Shown: one piece after another, positions 41,429-52,658 of the stretch | Position numbering within the stretch: the first letter of the stretch is position 1 | Layout: each line of letters starts with the position of its first letter | NCBI GenBank assembly: GCA_020796225.1 | Contig: CM036767.1 | Span: 11,699,427-11,763,426 of the forward strand | Direction of reading: 5' to 3' | DNA: 64,000 bases | From: Arion vulgaris | Lineage: Eukaryota; Mollusca; Gastropoda; Stylommatophora; Arionidae | The notes under the pieces: generated by a model | The model's input: the letters and a program-made list of their open reading frames with translations, nothing else | What the model was told of the DNA's origin: nothing | Databases searched by the model: none | Made by a program: the position numbers and the translations under genes

Positions 41429-42044
41429 CAATTTGTGTGATTAGTTCAAGATGTACTTAATGAAATTTAACTTCGACAATTTGTGTGATTAGTTCAAGAA
41501 GTACTTAATGAAATTTAACTTCGACAATTTGTGTGATTAGTTCAAGAAGTACTTAATGAAATTTAACTTCGACAATTTGTGTGATTAGTTAGAATTCGGT
41601 TGATGAATTTAATTCGACATTTGTAGAAATTAGTTCAAAGACGGGCAAACAAATTTCAATTTGACAATTATGGTGATTTGTTCGAAGATGGATAAAAATT
41701 TGATTTGACTAATTTGTGTGATTAGTTCAAGAAGTACTTAATGAAATTTAACTTCGACAATTTGTGTGATTAGTTCAAGAAGTACTTAATGAAATTTAAC
41801 TTCGACAATTTGTGTGATTAGTTCAAGAATACTAATGAAATTTAACTTCGACAATTTGTGTGATTAGTTCAAGAACTACTTAATGAAATTTAACTTCGAC
41901 AATTTGTGTGATTAGTTCAAGAACTACTTAATGAAATTTAACTTCGACAATTTGTGTGATTAGTTCAAGAACTACTTAATGAAATTTAACTTCGACAATT
42001 TGTGTGATTAGTTCAAGAACTACTTAATGAAATTTAACTTCGAC
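41429..42044. repeat. 48-bp minisatellite, about 13 copies
   Basis: The unit is CAATTTGTGTGATTAGTTCA, AGAAGTACTTAATGAAATTT, AACTTCGA. The last four full units share GAACTACT instead of GAAGTACT. A diverged block (41580-41700) interrupts the regular copies. Confidence 0.94.
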
Positions 42045-42111
42045 CAAAGAAAAAGAGTAGAGAGTGAGTTAATGATCATAATTTTAAATGAAATTGTCGT
42101 TACTGCTTGCA

Positions 42112-42312
42112 ATACCGCTTTTTAGGCGATGTAGGACGAGAGAGGGGGGCACATATGCATGTAGAGTTTAATAGCACAATAGCTGGTGGAGTCGTCGCGA
42201 TTGTGTTCATGTTACGATTTTTTTAATGTCCCCTACAGGAAAAAAACGTAGCCGTACGGGGAATTGAACCCGGGTCCTACGAATGGAAGCCCGCGCACTA
42301 ATCTATTCGTCC
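42112..42312 (-). mobile_element. Family I tRNA-like SINE
   Basis: The minus strand reads GCGCGGGCTTCCATTCGTAG, ACCCGGGTTCAATTCCCCG (box B), and CCTACATCGCCTAAAAAGC at the far end. Confidence 0.72.
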
Positions 42313-42324
42313 AGGATTGTCGTG

Positions 42325-42478
42325 TCTGTATATACACCTAGGATTGTTTCTAGAGCTACGGAGTTCGTGCTTTGTGCAATACTCTCTGCAGGTGGTGTGT
42401 CATTTCTGCAGAGAGGGACCGAGCCATATGGGGTAAAACCCGGTGCAATGAAGTCAATCCTTCGACTTTAAAACCCTT
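42325..42478 (+). mobile_element. SINE A, 5'-truncated
   Basis: CTACGGAGTTCGTGCTTTG, ACTCTCTGCAGGTGGTGTG, GGGACCGAGCCATATGGGG, AATGAAGTCAATCCTTCG, ending AAAACCC directly against an RT fragment. Confidence 0.85.
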
Positions 42479-42670
42479 TAATCTCCATCTTCTCCTTTTT
42501 ATAACAGTTGTTACTAGTTGTTGACCAGACATGTCTCCGATTTCATCACTTCCACCGAATTCGTCCCATTTTATGTTCATTATTTTTCTCAAACATCTAT
42601 TTTCAAACTCATTCAACTGACTTTCTATATCTTTAGTTATTTGCCAATCCTCACTGACATATGTTACCAT
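42479..42670 (-). pseudogene. Non-LTR retrotransposon C-terminal RT fragment
   Basis: The minus strand reads QLNEFENRCLRKIMNIKWD, then DEIGDMSGQQLVTTVIKRRR and W. It is the same family as 45000-45395 (KLNAFENRYLRKIMNVKW). Confidence 0.82.
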
Positions 42671-43290
42671 CTATGTTATATTGTTAATAGTCATAGAAGG
42701 TGAACAGTGTAGTTAGTCATGCGCACGAGATTAGAACATTTCATATATTATGTTAATTATCAAATAAGAAATCATTGGTGTCTTCTGGAGATGAGGGCAG
42801 GTCTTGTAAGGTTAGAATTTCAATATGTTTTAACAGTAGTTTTATGATTAATGTTTAGCATAATATCAAGAAAACACATTAAATAGAACCAACCAGCCGT
42901 ATGTCTAATCAGCATGCATATCATTAGATATCCAGAGAGTGGGGATATTCTCCACGTTGATTTCAAAGGCGTAGCACCCATACGCCCTCCCGGAGTGCTA
43001 TGTATTTCATTAACCAAAGGTAGAAATGTCGAATATTGTCATTTTTAATGTTTTATTTTATCTTTCTTGTGCAATACTGTAATTTACTTGTCCACGTCCA
43101 AACCGCCATTTCATTAACCAAATAGAACAAATTGGTCACAGTGGACTGTTGAACTACTGGTCTCGATACTCGTCATCATCATCATGTGTTGTACTTGCTG
43201 TCGTCAGCGATCAACTCTATTATTGGCGCACTGTTATGTAAGACTGCTAAGTATATTTTCTATGTCGTCGTCCACTCATCTGTCTCTCTA
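42671..43290. other. No recognised feature
   Basis: Apparently unique AT-rich sequence. Confidence 0.45.
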
Positions 43291-43895
43291 CATCATCATT
43301 ATCATCATCAAGTAGCTTGTCCCTTCCAGAACTTGGCTCCCATGACAGAAGTCCTGAAAAACGGTCTGTTCTATGCAAGATGACCGGCATCAGCAGCAGT
43401 CATTCTCAGATCGTCAATGACATCTTACACACATCGTCTTCTAGGTCTACCTCTCGTTCTTCTTCCAGGCACCATTGATTCCGAAATTAATTTCTCTAGG
43501 CACTCATGTCGTTTGATGTTTCCGAAATATTTAATTTTCCTTGTTTTTATGCTTTGTAATAGTCAACTCTCTTTAATATCAAGCTGTTGCAGAACAGACA
43601 GAAGTATGTGTTCTTTTCTCTGACCATGATATTCTAAGTACTCTTCTGTAGCATTTGCATTCAAAGGCATTAAAGATCTTCTCTGCCCATTTGTCAATGT
43701 TCCATGTCTCACAACCTTATGTTGCCAAGGAAAAACGCTGGCTCTTAAACACGTGATTTTTGTTCTTATGTCAGTTCCTTTCCATAGGTTAGTTAGTTTT
43801 TGCAAAGCAATGCTCAGCTTTCTTTTAATTTATTTGATAGCATTCATGTCATTTGTCAGCATAGCCCCACAGTCCTACATACCCAGTCAATATTT
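43291..43895 (-). pseudogene. Non-LTR retrotransposon RT C-terminal region with GAT-type tail
   Basis: The longest retroelement fragment here. On the minus strand: ALQKLTNLWKGTDIRTKI, TCLRASVFPWQHKVV (usually VLRACVFPVATYGCE), then in other frames ECKCYRRVLRISWSEKRTH and EEEREVDLEDDV. The 3' end GAAGGGACAAGCTACTTGAT is followed by GATGATAATGATGATG. Frameshifts and stops make it dead. Confidence 0.82.
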
Positions 43896-43949
43896 CTTAT
43901 TGTTGCAATGACTTGCCACTACTGCCTGCCTACTATACATATTTAGTAT

Positions 43950-44160
43950 ATACACAATGGGGCGACCTACAAGGCGTGTCCTAAGAGACGTACCGCCTAG
44001 GAAAGCTACCCTAGTAAATAAAAAGCGTCACAGAAATACATGTGCCGGCCTTCTTGTAGGCGCATAACTTGAGCAATGTACAATCGCTCTAAGGCTCAGA
44101 TCACATACAAATCACAAAGAGTGGTTTAACAAGTGGTCAATAGGGAGCATTCGAAGAAGA
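43950..44160 (+). mobile_element. SINE B, 5'-truncated
   Basis: It starts at GGGGCGACCTACAAGGCGTG, then GTGTCCTAAGAGACG, GGCGCATAACTTGAGC, AAGTGGTCAATAGGGAGC, and a GAAGAAGAAGAA tail running into a TGTA-rich microsatellite (44163-44210). Confidence 0.85.
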
Positions 44161-44246
44161 AGAATGTGTATATATGTGTGTGTATGTATGTATATATAAA
44201 TATATATAAAATACAAAAACTGATTACTACCTTTAGACGCTTGCTG

Positions 44247-44545
44247 GGTCGACTGTAGTAAAATACCATTTAGCTACTGGGTCGACTGTAGTTCAATATC
44301 ATTTAACCACTGGATTTAAGCCCTCTGAGTGGGGGTTCAATTTCTCGGGCTGGCAGAAAAGCCACATGTTTCCCAGATTCACGGTGTTCGTGACGCCGAA
44401 CCGAAGGGTTACGATGTCCATGGCACCGAGCCGAAGAGCTGAAAGCTCAAGTGCTTCTGGATTAAAAAAACCACTGTGTCGACTGTAATCAAATATTATT
44501 TAGCTACTCGACTGGGTCGACTGTACTCTAGTACTCTAGTACCTT
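44247..44545. repeat. 33-bp tandem repeat split by SINE C
   Basis: Units of CTGGGTCGACTGTAGTTCAA, TATCATTTAACC occur at 44247-44312 and continue after the SINE at 44469-44540 (CTGTGTCGACTGTAATCAAA). Confidence 0.75.
44305..44476 (+). mobile_element. SINE C inserted in a tandem repeat, 8-bp target-site duplication
   Basis: AACCACTG is found at 44305-44312 and 44469-44476. The SINE (44313-44468) is 5'-truncated and ends GCTTCTGGATTAAAAA. Confidence 0.88.
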
Positions 44546-44918
44546 GTAATAACGATGACGAATGAAGTTTTCAGAAGAAACAAAAAACTATGAGGACTAT
44601 TGATGTGTCGGTTCCCATGTAGATTTCTCTAGTTAGCTCTTATAATTACTGGTGTGGTTTTTCCCCTTTTCATTCTGATTTTCTCACTTTCTGTTGCCCT
44701 TAAATCACTAACTTTTTTGTGTGCAGGTCTCCACAAATTATGGTGCTGGCTGTTACAGCATATGCGATATGTAGATTAGCACCTCCATTCTGTAGGAAGT
44801 TATGCTTTGATGTGAAATAGCTTTTGTGTGATGTTTTAATTTTTGTACAGAGCTAACTCACATGGCTTTCTGTTTTTCTGTTATGGCGATAAGCTTGCTA
44901 TGCCTGATATGTTATATG

Positions 44919-44921
<3 letters not shown>
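44546..44921. other. No recognised feature
   Basis: Apparently unique. Confidence 0.45.

Positions 44922-44992
<71 letters not shown>
44922..44992. repeat. (TA)n microsatellite
   Basis: About 35 TA units abutting the 3' end of the retroelement fragment to the right, so it may have grown from that element's tail. It creates two spurious ORFs of alternating Ile and Tyr. Confidence 0.93.
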
Positions 44993-44997
<5 letters not shown>

Positions 44998-45395
44998 TAA
45001 TACTTACCGTTATACGTTACATGGGGCCTGCAAGTAATTTCTCCATACCGCTCTATTCTGGGCAACTCGCTCAATCTCCTCCATGGAACTGAGACCGATA
45101 TGTCTTGCCTCTCTCAGCAAAGTTCGTTTCAGGGTCGCCTTAGGTCGACCTCTCTTTCTTGAACCCTTTGCATCTCACTTCAACGCCTGCTTTGATATTC
45201 GTTGATCATTTCTCCTCAGGGTGTGCCCAACATATCTCCATCTTCTCTTTCTTATAACAGTTGTCACTAGTGGTTGACCAGACATGTCTCTGATTTCATC
45301 CCTTCTCCTGAATTTGTTCCATTTGACATTCATTATTTTTCGCAGATATCTATTTTCAAATGCATTCAACTTGTTTTCTATATCTTTACATATAG
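44993..45395 (-). pseudogene. Non-LTR retrotransposon C-terminal end
   Basis: The minus strand reads KLNAFENRYLRKIMNVKWN, DEIRDMSGQPLVTTVIRKRR, GHTLRRNDQRISKQALK, RKRGRPKATLKRTLLREAR and GLSSMEEIERVAQNR. It then ends with CATGTAACGTATAACGGTAA and the TA microsatellite. The element at 61765 has the same CTATGTAACGTATAACGGTA end, so this is the genuine 3' terminus of the family. Confidence 0.88.
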
Positions 45396-45883
45396 ATATT
45401 TTATATACACATAAAGAAGAAACACAGTCAAGTGTAGTTACATGAAACGATGAATCACTGACACAGGTTAAACCCTGCCAGATCCCAGCCAGGTGCACGA
45501 CGCATCTTAGTTTAACATACAACACGTTGTCGTAGTTTTGTATTCATACATATATATATATATATATATATGTTTACGAGATGAGTCGTTATCGTGATGT
45601 ACCTATTGAACGCCATCTCAAGATATCACAGAAAACACTGACGGCAGTGGTGGCCGTTCACACAGAGAGAAGAAAACTTAATATCGACCAGCGGCAAATA
45701 ATAATAATAAGGAAGAAAAAACATGTTCTTTTTGTATGAGTCAGACGCGTTCAAGTTAAAAAAAAAAAATGTCGCATGATCTTGTCGAATGATATATATA
45801 TATATATGCTGTACTGTAAGTGGGAGTTGTGGGCTGGGAGATATGATTTATGTGGGGGGATTTTCTTTATCTGTGATATTGAA
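45396..45883. other. Unassigned, with two short (TA)n runs
   Basis: TA runs at 45549-45571 and 45793-45807. Nothing else recognised. Confidence 0.45.
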
Positions 45884-46125
45884 GGGTCTTACGCCGAAGG
45901 ATTGGCTTCATTGTACCGGGTTTTTACTTCATATGACTCAGCCCCTTTCTGCCGAAATGGCAAGCTACCTGCCGAGAGTATTGCCTAAAAAGCACGAACT
46001 ACGTAGCTCCGACAGCAATCCCATGAATCTCTGGAAAAAGTACGCTCGTGAATAGAACGGCGCGTTCCGGATTCGAACCCACGATATTCTGAACGCATGG
46101 CAAGGACGTAATCACTTATCAACAA
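45884..46125 (-). mobile_element. SINE A
   Basis: The minus strand reads GTGATTACGTCCTTGCCATG, GGGTTCGAATCCGGAACGCG (box B), CCGTTCTATTCACGAGCG, CTACGTAGTTCGTGC, and GAAGCCAATCCTTCGGCG. Confidence 0.86.
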
Positions 46126-46514
46126 ATCGACCCCCTTTATCTGTGATGTTGTTCATGTCTAATCAAGGTTATTGTGACTAAAATGAAGATCAAAGACAAG
46201 TAGTAAAGTTCACAGTGAGAGATCGCCATCAGCAATGGGCTCTGTCAAATAAGAAAGTTAGTTGAACATATCTGGACACCACGAGCAGAAGAAGACGAGG
46301 AGTTTGACCTAGACGTCTGTGTAGAATTCCACCAGGCATTTTTGATAATACAGCTAATTCTTTGATGAACACCAGACAGAAGGAGACCGGACAAACTAGA
46401 GGATACTAAAGAGTGTGGACTGACATGTGAGTAGAAAGACTGCTGACAGTGAGCAATGGAGATTATTTCTAAATGTACTAAATATCATACTATGACAGGA
46501 ATTGATTGTAAATA
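46126..46514. other. Unassigned, possible retroelement tail
   Basis: Around 46380-46480 fragments such as ADSEQWRLFLNVLN look like the end of a retroelement ORF, but no RT motif precedes them. Confidence 0.3.
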
Positions 46515-46775
46515 TACAGGGTGTTCAAGATAAAAGCGGTCTGTGAATGGAGCTAATCTGGCATATAAGTATGAAAATGAGAAGGTTCAGCTATGACGTA
46601 GTATAGGTCAAGGTTGTGTGACGGTATGTAATTGTAGTGCGGAAGGGGCGATGAACAAATGTGACGTAGGACGAGCTAGTCAGAACCGGTTTAAATAGTA
46701 AATTTACGCATCGCGATAGGTTATCTGGCAACTTTCGTTTTGTCAATGGGCTGCAATTATCTTGAACATCCTGTA
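46515..46775. mobile_element. Tc1/mariner-type MITE, copy 1
   Basis: A 257-bp element (46517-46773) with inverted ends CAGGGTGTTCAAGATAAAAG and the complement of TTATCTTGAACATCCTG, between TA dinucleotides. It is non-coding. The interior matches 53193-53454 in inverse orientation. Confidence 0.92.
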
Positions 46776-46883
46776 TAATGGGCACTGTATAATACGCGCA
46801 CCACTTCTTCATTTTTAAAATTTAAATCATGTTTTTGCCTCACAATGTCAAGATAAGAAGATATTTATAGAATATGCTTTTCG

Positions 46884-47116
46884 CCCGTGTGTTGCCGTTT
46901 GATCGAAAAGGGAGCAAAACATAGTAACATTGCGACCTACATAGAACTAGAGCTAGAGCATAGGAAGCTACCTAGTAAATAACAAGCGTCGCAGAAATCG
47001 GATGCTTTGGTCTACTTGTAGGCGCATAACTGGCTGAACGTACAATCGCTCTTAGTGTTAGATCACACACAAATCACGAGGGGTTTAACAAGTAGTCATA
47101 TGGAGCGTTCGAAGAT
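46884..47116 (+). mobile_element. SINE B, with internal loss of the core
   Basis: CCCGTGTGTTGCCGTTTG, ACATAGTAACATTGCGACC, GTAGGCGCATAACTGGC, GGAGCGTTCGAAGATC. The CATGTCGTAAGAGGCGACT core is missing here. Confidence 0.83.
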
Positions 47117-48004
47117 CTTTTTGTGTGCGCTTTGTATATGGTGCCTTTCGCTGTCTCTGTTAAGTCTAGGGCTCAACTTTTGCGTGGGGAGCCTATTGCC
47201 GCCAATCCCAGTCTCAGATCAGATTGAGACAGATCGGTGTCGATATTGGTACAGACCGAAACGAATAGCATACCTAATGTACGTAATCATTGGCTGATCC
47301 ACATCAAACTGGACGTGTTGTGCCGCTGTACTTGTTACCATGGGGATCAGCTTACATATAGTCATGTCCGGAGTACTATTATGATAGTCCTCGTATTACT
47401 GATAACCGACAGGAAGGAAAGACATAAGAGGAGATGCTTACGACCTCTGAAATGTCAGTCCATTAAGAAGACACTATTATCTCTTTCTATTTATGTGTAC
47501 ATTCATTCATCTTCATATTAACAACCACCAGTTAATTACTATAATTGATTGTAATGTTATTTTTTAAGTTTAAAATGTCGCTCCAAACAGTTTTGGCAAC
47601 ATTAACATAATAGAGAAGTGTAATTAAGAGAGAGAAAAAAACCGATGCAGTTAATTAGAATATTAGAAATATTATTATTTAGTTCTTGTTTTACATTCAT
47701 TTTTTGTTAAGCATCTTTGTCGCATTGCTTTGCTCCTACAGAATTAGGTGTGTCGATCTTCAACATACATTTCTAACAAAACAATTCTGTTACACTAGAC
47801 TTGAGGTTTCCATCTTTCTATGTGTACTGCAGTTTTGGTTTTATATTATTGCCATCTGCTCTAGAACCCACTCTATCATAAGACTTTACCAGTATTTCCT
47901 GTACTTGTTTTTGAGTCATGTTTGCTTTGGATATTGATGTATTTGAGATGTTGATCTTATCTTATCTTAACCACATTTGCGGTGAAGCGTCGTGGGGAGA
48001 GTTA
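47117..48004. other. No recognised feature
   Basis: Apparently unique. The ORFs of 80-94 codons here have no recognisable domains. Confidence 0.45.
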
Positions 48005-48345
48005 GTTTTCTATCTTGTGACAGGTGTGTTGCGCTTGCCGTTGTCAGTCCATGCTTTCGCAGGGACAGAGATGTTATCTATCCATCGTGTTCTTGTCCTG
48101 CCTCGTGCTCTGCGGCCTGAGTGTCGATTATTATAGGCACGTGATGGTAGTAAATGTGGTTCCATTCTCATTAGATGGCCGAACCCTTGATTCTGTGCTT
48201 CTCGATGTACTGTATGCATGGTATAGTACCAACGATGCTTCTGATATTCTCGTTTCTCACTCTATCTCGCCTTGTAACGTTGACAGCTTTTCGTAGACAT
48301 CTCATTTCACATATTGTAATCTTTCTTTCTTGTTTCTTAGTCACG
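48005..48345 (-). pseudogene. Non-LTR retrotransposon C-terminal RT fragment
   Basis: The minus strand reads GFGHLMRMEPHLLPSRAYN, then GRRARGRTRTRWIDNIS. The upstream part is frameshifted. Confidence 0.78.
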
Positions 48346-48544
48346 GGCCATGTTTGGCACTGCTAGCAGAGAGTTGGAATAAATATGCAGTTTATCAGTT
48401 GTCGTTTGACTGCCATGTTAATCCTTGGATGTTTTAATAGTGGTGACAGTTGGTATGTCACTGCATTTGCCTTCTGGCATCTAGTCTCGATTTCTCTGTC
48501 CATCTTTCCATCTGCTGTGAATATACTCCCAAGATATTGATATA

Positions 48545-48880
48545 TAGAAGAATAGGTAGAGTTTCATGGACAGAAAAACAGAAACAAGTTTTAGGAAAAC
48601 TAAGTATGAAGAAACAATTAAGAGAAATAAAATTCAGACAAATAAAGTATCTTGGGCACATAAAAAGACATGACACCATGATAAAACATTTAATAGAGGG
48701 AAAGTTGAGGGGAAGAGCAAGAGGAAGACCCAGAGATAAGTGGGAGGGAACTTTAAGAAATGGACAGGTTACAGTCTGGCAGTGTGCAACAGCAAGGCGA
48801 AAGACAGAGAATGCTGGAGATCCACTGCAGCCAACCTTCGATGTGGAGACGGTAACTGATGATCATGATGATTTACCAAA
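48545..48880 (+). pseudogene. Non-LTR retrotransposon C-terminal RT fragment
   Basis: IGRVSWTEKQKQVLGKLSM, KKQLREIKFRQIKYLGHIKR, LRGRARGRPRDKW, with the end near TDDHDD encoded by a GATGATCATGATGAT tail. It is open for about 110 codons, so relatively young, but 5'-truncated. Confidence 0.85.
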
Positions 48881-48971
48881 AACGAGTTCACGGATAGACG
48901 TCGGCAGGGGTGCTCAGTTTCAATGTAAGTAGTATGGATTAGACCACGCGAGTTAATTCAGAATGTGAAAT

Positions 48972-49240
48972 TCGCCTGCGTGGTGCCGGGGCCCGCATGG
49001 TGCTGGGGCCCGCATGGAAAGCAAAGAATAGTACTGCAACCTACAAGGCATGTCGTAAGAACCGACTGATGTAGAAGCTAGGGAAGCTACCGTAGTAAAT
49101 AAAAAGCATCTCAAAAATCGAATGTGCTGAACTACTTTTAGGCGCATAACTGGCACAACGTACAATGGCTCTTAGGCTCAGATCACATACAAATCACACC
49201 GAGTGATAAACAACTGGTCGATATGGAGTGTTCGAAGAGA
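48972..49240 (+). mobile_element. SINE B
   Basis: GCCTGCGTGGTGCCGGGGCC, with a small duplication of GTGCTGGGGCCCGCATGG at the start, then CATGTCGTAAGAACCGACTG, GCGCATAACTGGCACAACG, GTGTTCGAAGAG. Confidence 0.88.
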
Positions 49241-49254
49241 AAGATATTTACCAG

Positions 49255-49490
49255 AACAGCGTGATAAATTAGATGAAATACTTTGACGACGTTAAACGTC
49301 ACAGTAGTTTGGAGAGAGTGGTCATGGAAAGCGTGGTTACTAAAGTACGAGGCAGGGACGACGAAGGTGGCAGCAGAGACATCAAAGAAACATTGAACAT
49401 GACGATGAAGGAGGCGGTAAGAACTTGCTAGAGACAGCGAGTGTTTCTGGCGGCCTGTGATGACAGTGACGTTCTGCAAGGGACATGCTA
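49255..49490 (+). pseudogene. Non-LTR retrotransposon C-terminal fragment next to the 28-bp array
   Basis: Readings such as RGRDDEGGSRDIKETLNMTM and KEAVRT, with CFWR-like sequence nearby, resemble the end of an RT ORF (the GRPRRRW block is eroded). The 28-bp array starts right behind it. Confidence 0.5.
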
Positions 49491-49496
49491 CTACTT

Positions 49497-51420
49497 GAGT
49501 ACTGTACGTGTTCTCTCGTTCTTCTACCACTGTATGTGTTCTCTCGTTCTTCTACCACTGTACGTGTTCTCTCATTCTTCTACCGCTGTACGTGTTCTCT
49601 CATTCTTCTACCACTGTACGTGTTCCGTTCTCTTTATTCTACCACTGTACGTGTTCTCTTTATTCTACTACTGTACGTGTTCTCTCATTCTTCTACCACT
49701 GTACGTGTTTCTCTGTTCTTCTACCACTGTACGTGTTCTCTTTATTCTACCACTGTACGTGTTCTCTTTATTCTTCTACCACTGTACGTGTTCTCTCATT
49801 CTTCTACCACTGTACGTGTTCTCTTTATTCTTCTACCACTGTACGTGTTCTCTCATTCTTCTACCACTGTACGTGTTCTCTCGTTCTTCTACCACTGTAC
49901 GTGTTCTCTCATTCTTCTACCACTGTACGTGTTCTCTCATTCTTCTACCACTGTACGTGTTCTCTCATTCTTCTACCACTGTACGTGTTCTCTCGTTCTT
50001 CTACCACTGTACGTGTTCTCTCGTTCTTCTACCACTGTACGTGTTCTCTCATTCTTCTACCACTGTACGTGTTCTCTCATTCTTCTACCACTGTACGTGT
50101 TCTCTCATTCTTCTACCACTGTACGTGTTCTCTCATTCTTCTACCACTGTACGTGTTCTCTCATTCTTCTACCACTGTACGTGTTCTCTCATTCTTCTAC
50201 CACTGTACGTGTTCTCTCATTCTTCTACCACTGTACGTGTTCTCTCATTCTTCTACCACTGTACGTGTTCTCTTTATTCTTCTACCACTGTACGTGTTCT
50301 CTTGTTCTTCTACCACTGTACGTGTTCTCTCGTTCTTCTACCACTGTACGTGTTCTCTCGTTCTTCTACCACTGTACGTGTTCTCTCGTTCTTCTACCAC
50401 TGTACGTGTTCTCTTTATTCTTCTACCACTGTACGTGTTCTCTCATTCTTCTACCACTGTACGTGTTCTCTCATTCTTCTACCACTGTACGTGTTCTCTT
50501 TATTCTTCTACCACTGTACGTGTTCTCTCATTCTTCTACCACTGTACGTGTTCTCTTTGTTCTTCTACCACTGTACGTGTTCTCTTTATTCTTCTACCAC
50601 TGTACGTGTTCTCTCGTTCTTCTACCACTGTACGTGTTCTCTTTATTCTTCTACCACTGTACGTGTTCTCTTTATTCTTCTACCATTGTATGTGTTCTCT
50701 CGTTCTTCTACCACTGTATGTGTTCTCTCATTCTTCTACCACTGTACGTGTTCTCTCATTCTTCTACCACTGTACGTGTTCTCTTTATTCTTCTACCACT
50801 GTACGTGTTCTCTCATTCTTCTACCACTGTACGTGTTCTCTCATTCTTCTACCACTGTACGTGTTCTCTCATTCTTCTACCACTGTACGTGTTCTCTCAT
50901 TCTTCTACCACTGTACGTGTTCTCTCATTCTTCTACCACTGTACGTGTTCTCTCATTCTTCTACCACTGTACGTGTTCTCTCATTCTTCTACCACTGTAC
51001 GTGTTCTCTTTATTCTTCTACCACTGTACGTGTTCTCTCGTTCTTCTACCACTGTACGTGTTCTCTTTATTCTTCTACCACTGTACGTGTTCTCTTTATT
51101 CTTCTACCACTGTACGTGTTCTCTCATTCTTCTACCACTGTACGTGTTCTCTTTATTCTTCTACCACTGTACGTGTTCTCTCATTCTTCTACCACTGTAC
51201 GTGTTCTCTCGTTCTTCTACCACTGTACGTGTTCTCTTTATTCTTCTACCACTGTACGTGTTCTCTCGTTCTTCTACCACTGTACGTGTTCTCTCATTCT
51301 TCTACCACTGTACGTGTTCTCTCATTCTTCTACCACTGTACGTGTTCTCTTTATTCTACCACTGTACGTGTTCTCTTTATTCTACATCTGTACCTGTTCT
51401 CTCGTTCTTCTTCAACTTTA
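49497..51420. repeat. 28-bp minisatellite, about 68 copies
   Basis: The unit is TCATTCTTCTACCACTGTAC, GTGTTCTC. The main variation is at one position (CATTC, CGTTC, or TTTATTC) and some units are 25 bp, lacking TTC. The unit has no stop in any plus-strand frame and 28 is not divisible by three, so all three plus frames stay open for about 670-700 codons. There is no start context, no composition change between frames and no homologue, so I do not call a gene. Confidence 0.96.
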
Positions 51421-51496
51421 CCTGTTCTTTTGTTCTTCTTCCGCTGCATTTTGTCTTGTCAACGTTCCTTATTGTCCATATTTATCAGTATCCCGG

Positions 51497-51678
51497 ATGA
51501 CTAGCCCTCTGGGAGTGCAGGTTCAATTCCGCGGGCTGGCAGAAAAGTCACAGGTTCCCCAGATTTACGGTGTTCGTGGCACCGAACCGAAGGGTTACGA
51601 TGCCCATGGCACCGAGCCGAAGAGCTGAAAGCGCAAGTGCTTCTGGATCGGGAAAATTCTTTTTTTTTTTTTTTTTTT
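51497..51678 (+). mobile_element. SINE C, 5'-truncated, long tail
   Basis: TGACTAGCCCTCTGGGAGTG, GGTTCAATTCCGCGGGC, CACCGAACCGAAGGGTTACG, GCTTCTGGATCGGG, then AAAATTC and a T run at 51660-51678. The T run rather than an A run at its 3' side is unusual. Confidence 0.88.
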
Positions 51679-51971
51679 AAATCAGTGATAATGTAGGAAC
51701 CAGTCATTTCAACTGATTATTGTGTTAAAAACATATATGCCAGGTACACATGTAGAGTCATCTCTGTGGCAAGTTATCGCTGCTACTGTACACGAATCAC
51801 GTTTAATTATCTTTTTTTCCCCGTCATGGTTGGGTACATACATTTGCCTATATTAAATGCACTACAGATCCGATATATATATATATATATTCGTGTCCCA
51901 CATTGTATTTTCTGTGTCGCCGCATATAATCGAAATATAAATTAAATGTTTTGTAGTCAATTATATTATTC

Positions 51972-52200
51972 AGCGTCTGTAGCTTAAGAGGTAGAGAGCT
52001 CGATCACAACCCAAGTGTACCTAGTTCAAATTCCGCGGCGGGCAAGTTTGGAAGCAAATTAGTTTCCTTATGAACGATAAAAATAGACTTATTGTTCAGA
52101 AAGCAATGCCAAACTACTGAACGTATAAGTGGTACCTAGAAAATCGACGTCTCGCTTACTGTTGTTAATGACTAAGTCGTGTTAAGGATCTGCCACGTTG
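51972..52200 (+). mobile_element. SINE G, best-preserved copy
   Basis: GCGTCTGTAGCTTAAGAGGT (box A), AGTTCAAATTCCGCGGCGGG (box B), GTTTGGAAGCAAATTAGTTT, TTCAGAAAGCAATGCC, CTACTGAACGTATAAGTGG. Length about 228 bp. Confidence 0.88.
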
Positions 52201-52658
52201 TTCATTTTTCAGTTAATTATATAACATGCCGGATGTCTGTAGAAGACAAGAGAAAATGGGTACTAGTTAGACCAAGTATGTTGAGATTTCTTCCGCGGAT
52301 GAACTGTGTGCATCTAGATATTAGTTATTGCTTATCGACCTTACCAATACAGGAAGTGCACTTCGTCATTTCAGATCCATTAGTGAGGAACTTGCATGCT
52401 CAGTCAGTCTTCACTGACCTACATTCTGTCCATGATCATCAGGATTGCTTTTCAGATAATGCATGTGTACCGCATAGACCCTTTCTTGTGTATCAACTTT
52501 TGTATGCATGTCTGTTACAGTTAACCGGTCAAGCAAAACATAAGACCTGGTTAAACGGTACATTTTCAATAGGGCATAGAGATAGGGGAGAGAAAGGAAA
52601 GATAAGAAGAGAAAGAGATAGGGAGAGATACATGGAAGATAAGAATAGAAAGAGATAG
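52179..52658 (+). other. Open reading frame of unknown meaning
   Basis: Open for 159 codons. Its start overlaps SINE G and its end runs into a purine repeat (RDRGEKGKIRRERDRER). The middle (52240-52560) is apparently unique sequence with no domain that I recognise. A retroelement scrap or chance are both possible. Confidence 0.25.

Noticed and set aside
44843..45092. Ile-Tyr repeat ORFs
   Set aside because: They are translations of a TA microsatellite.
49441..51628. Three overlapping plus-strand ORFs of 671-706 codons
   Set aside because: They read the same 28-bp minisatellite in three frames. There is no start context, no unique domain and no frame preference.
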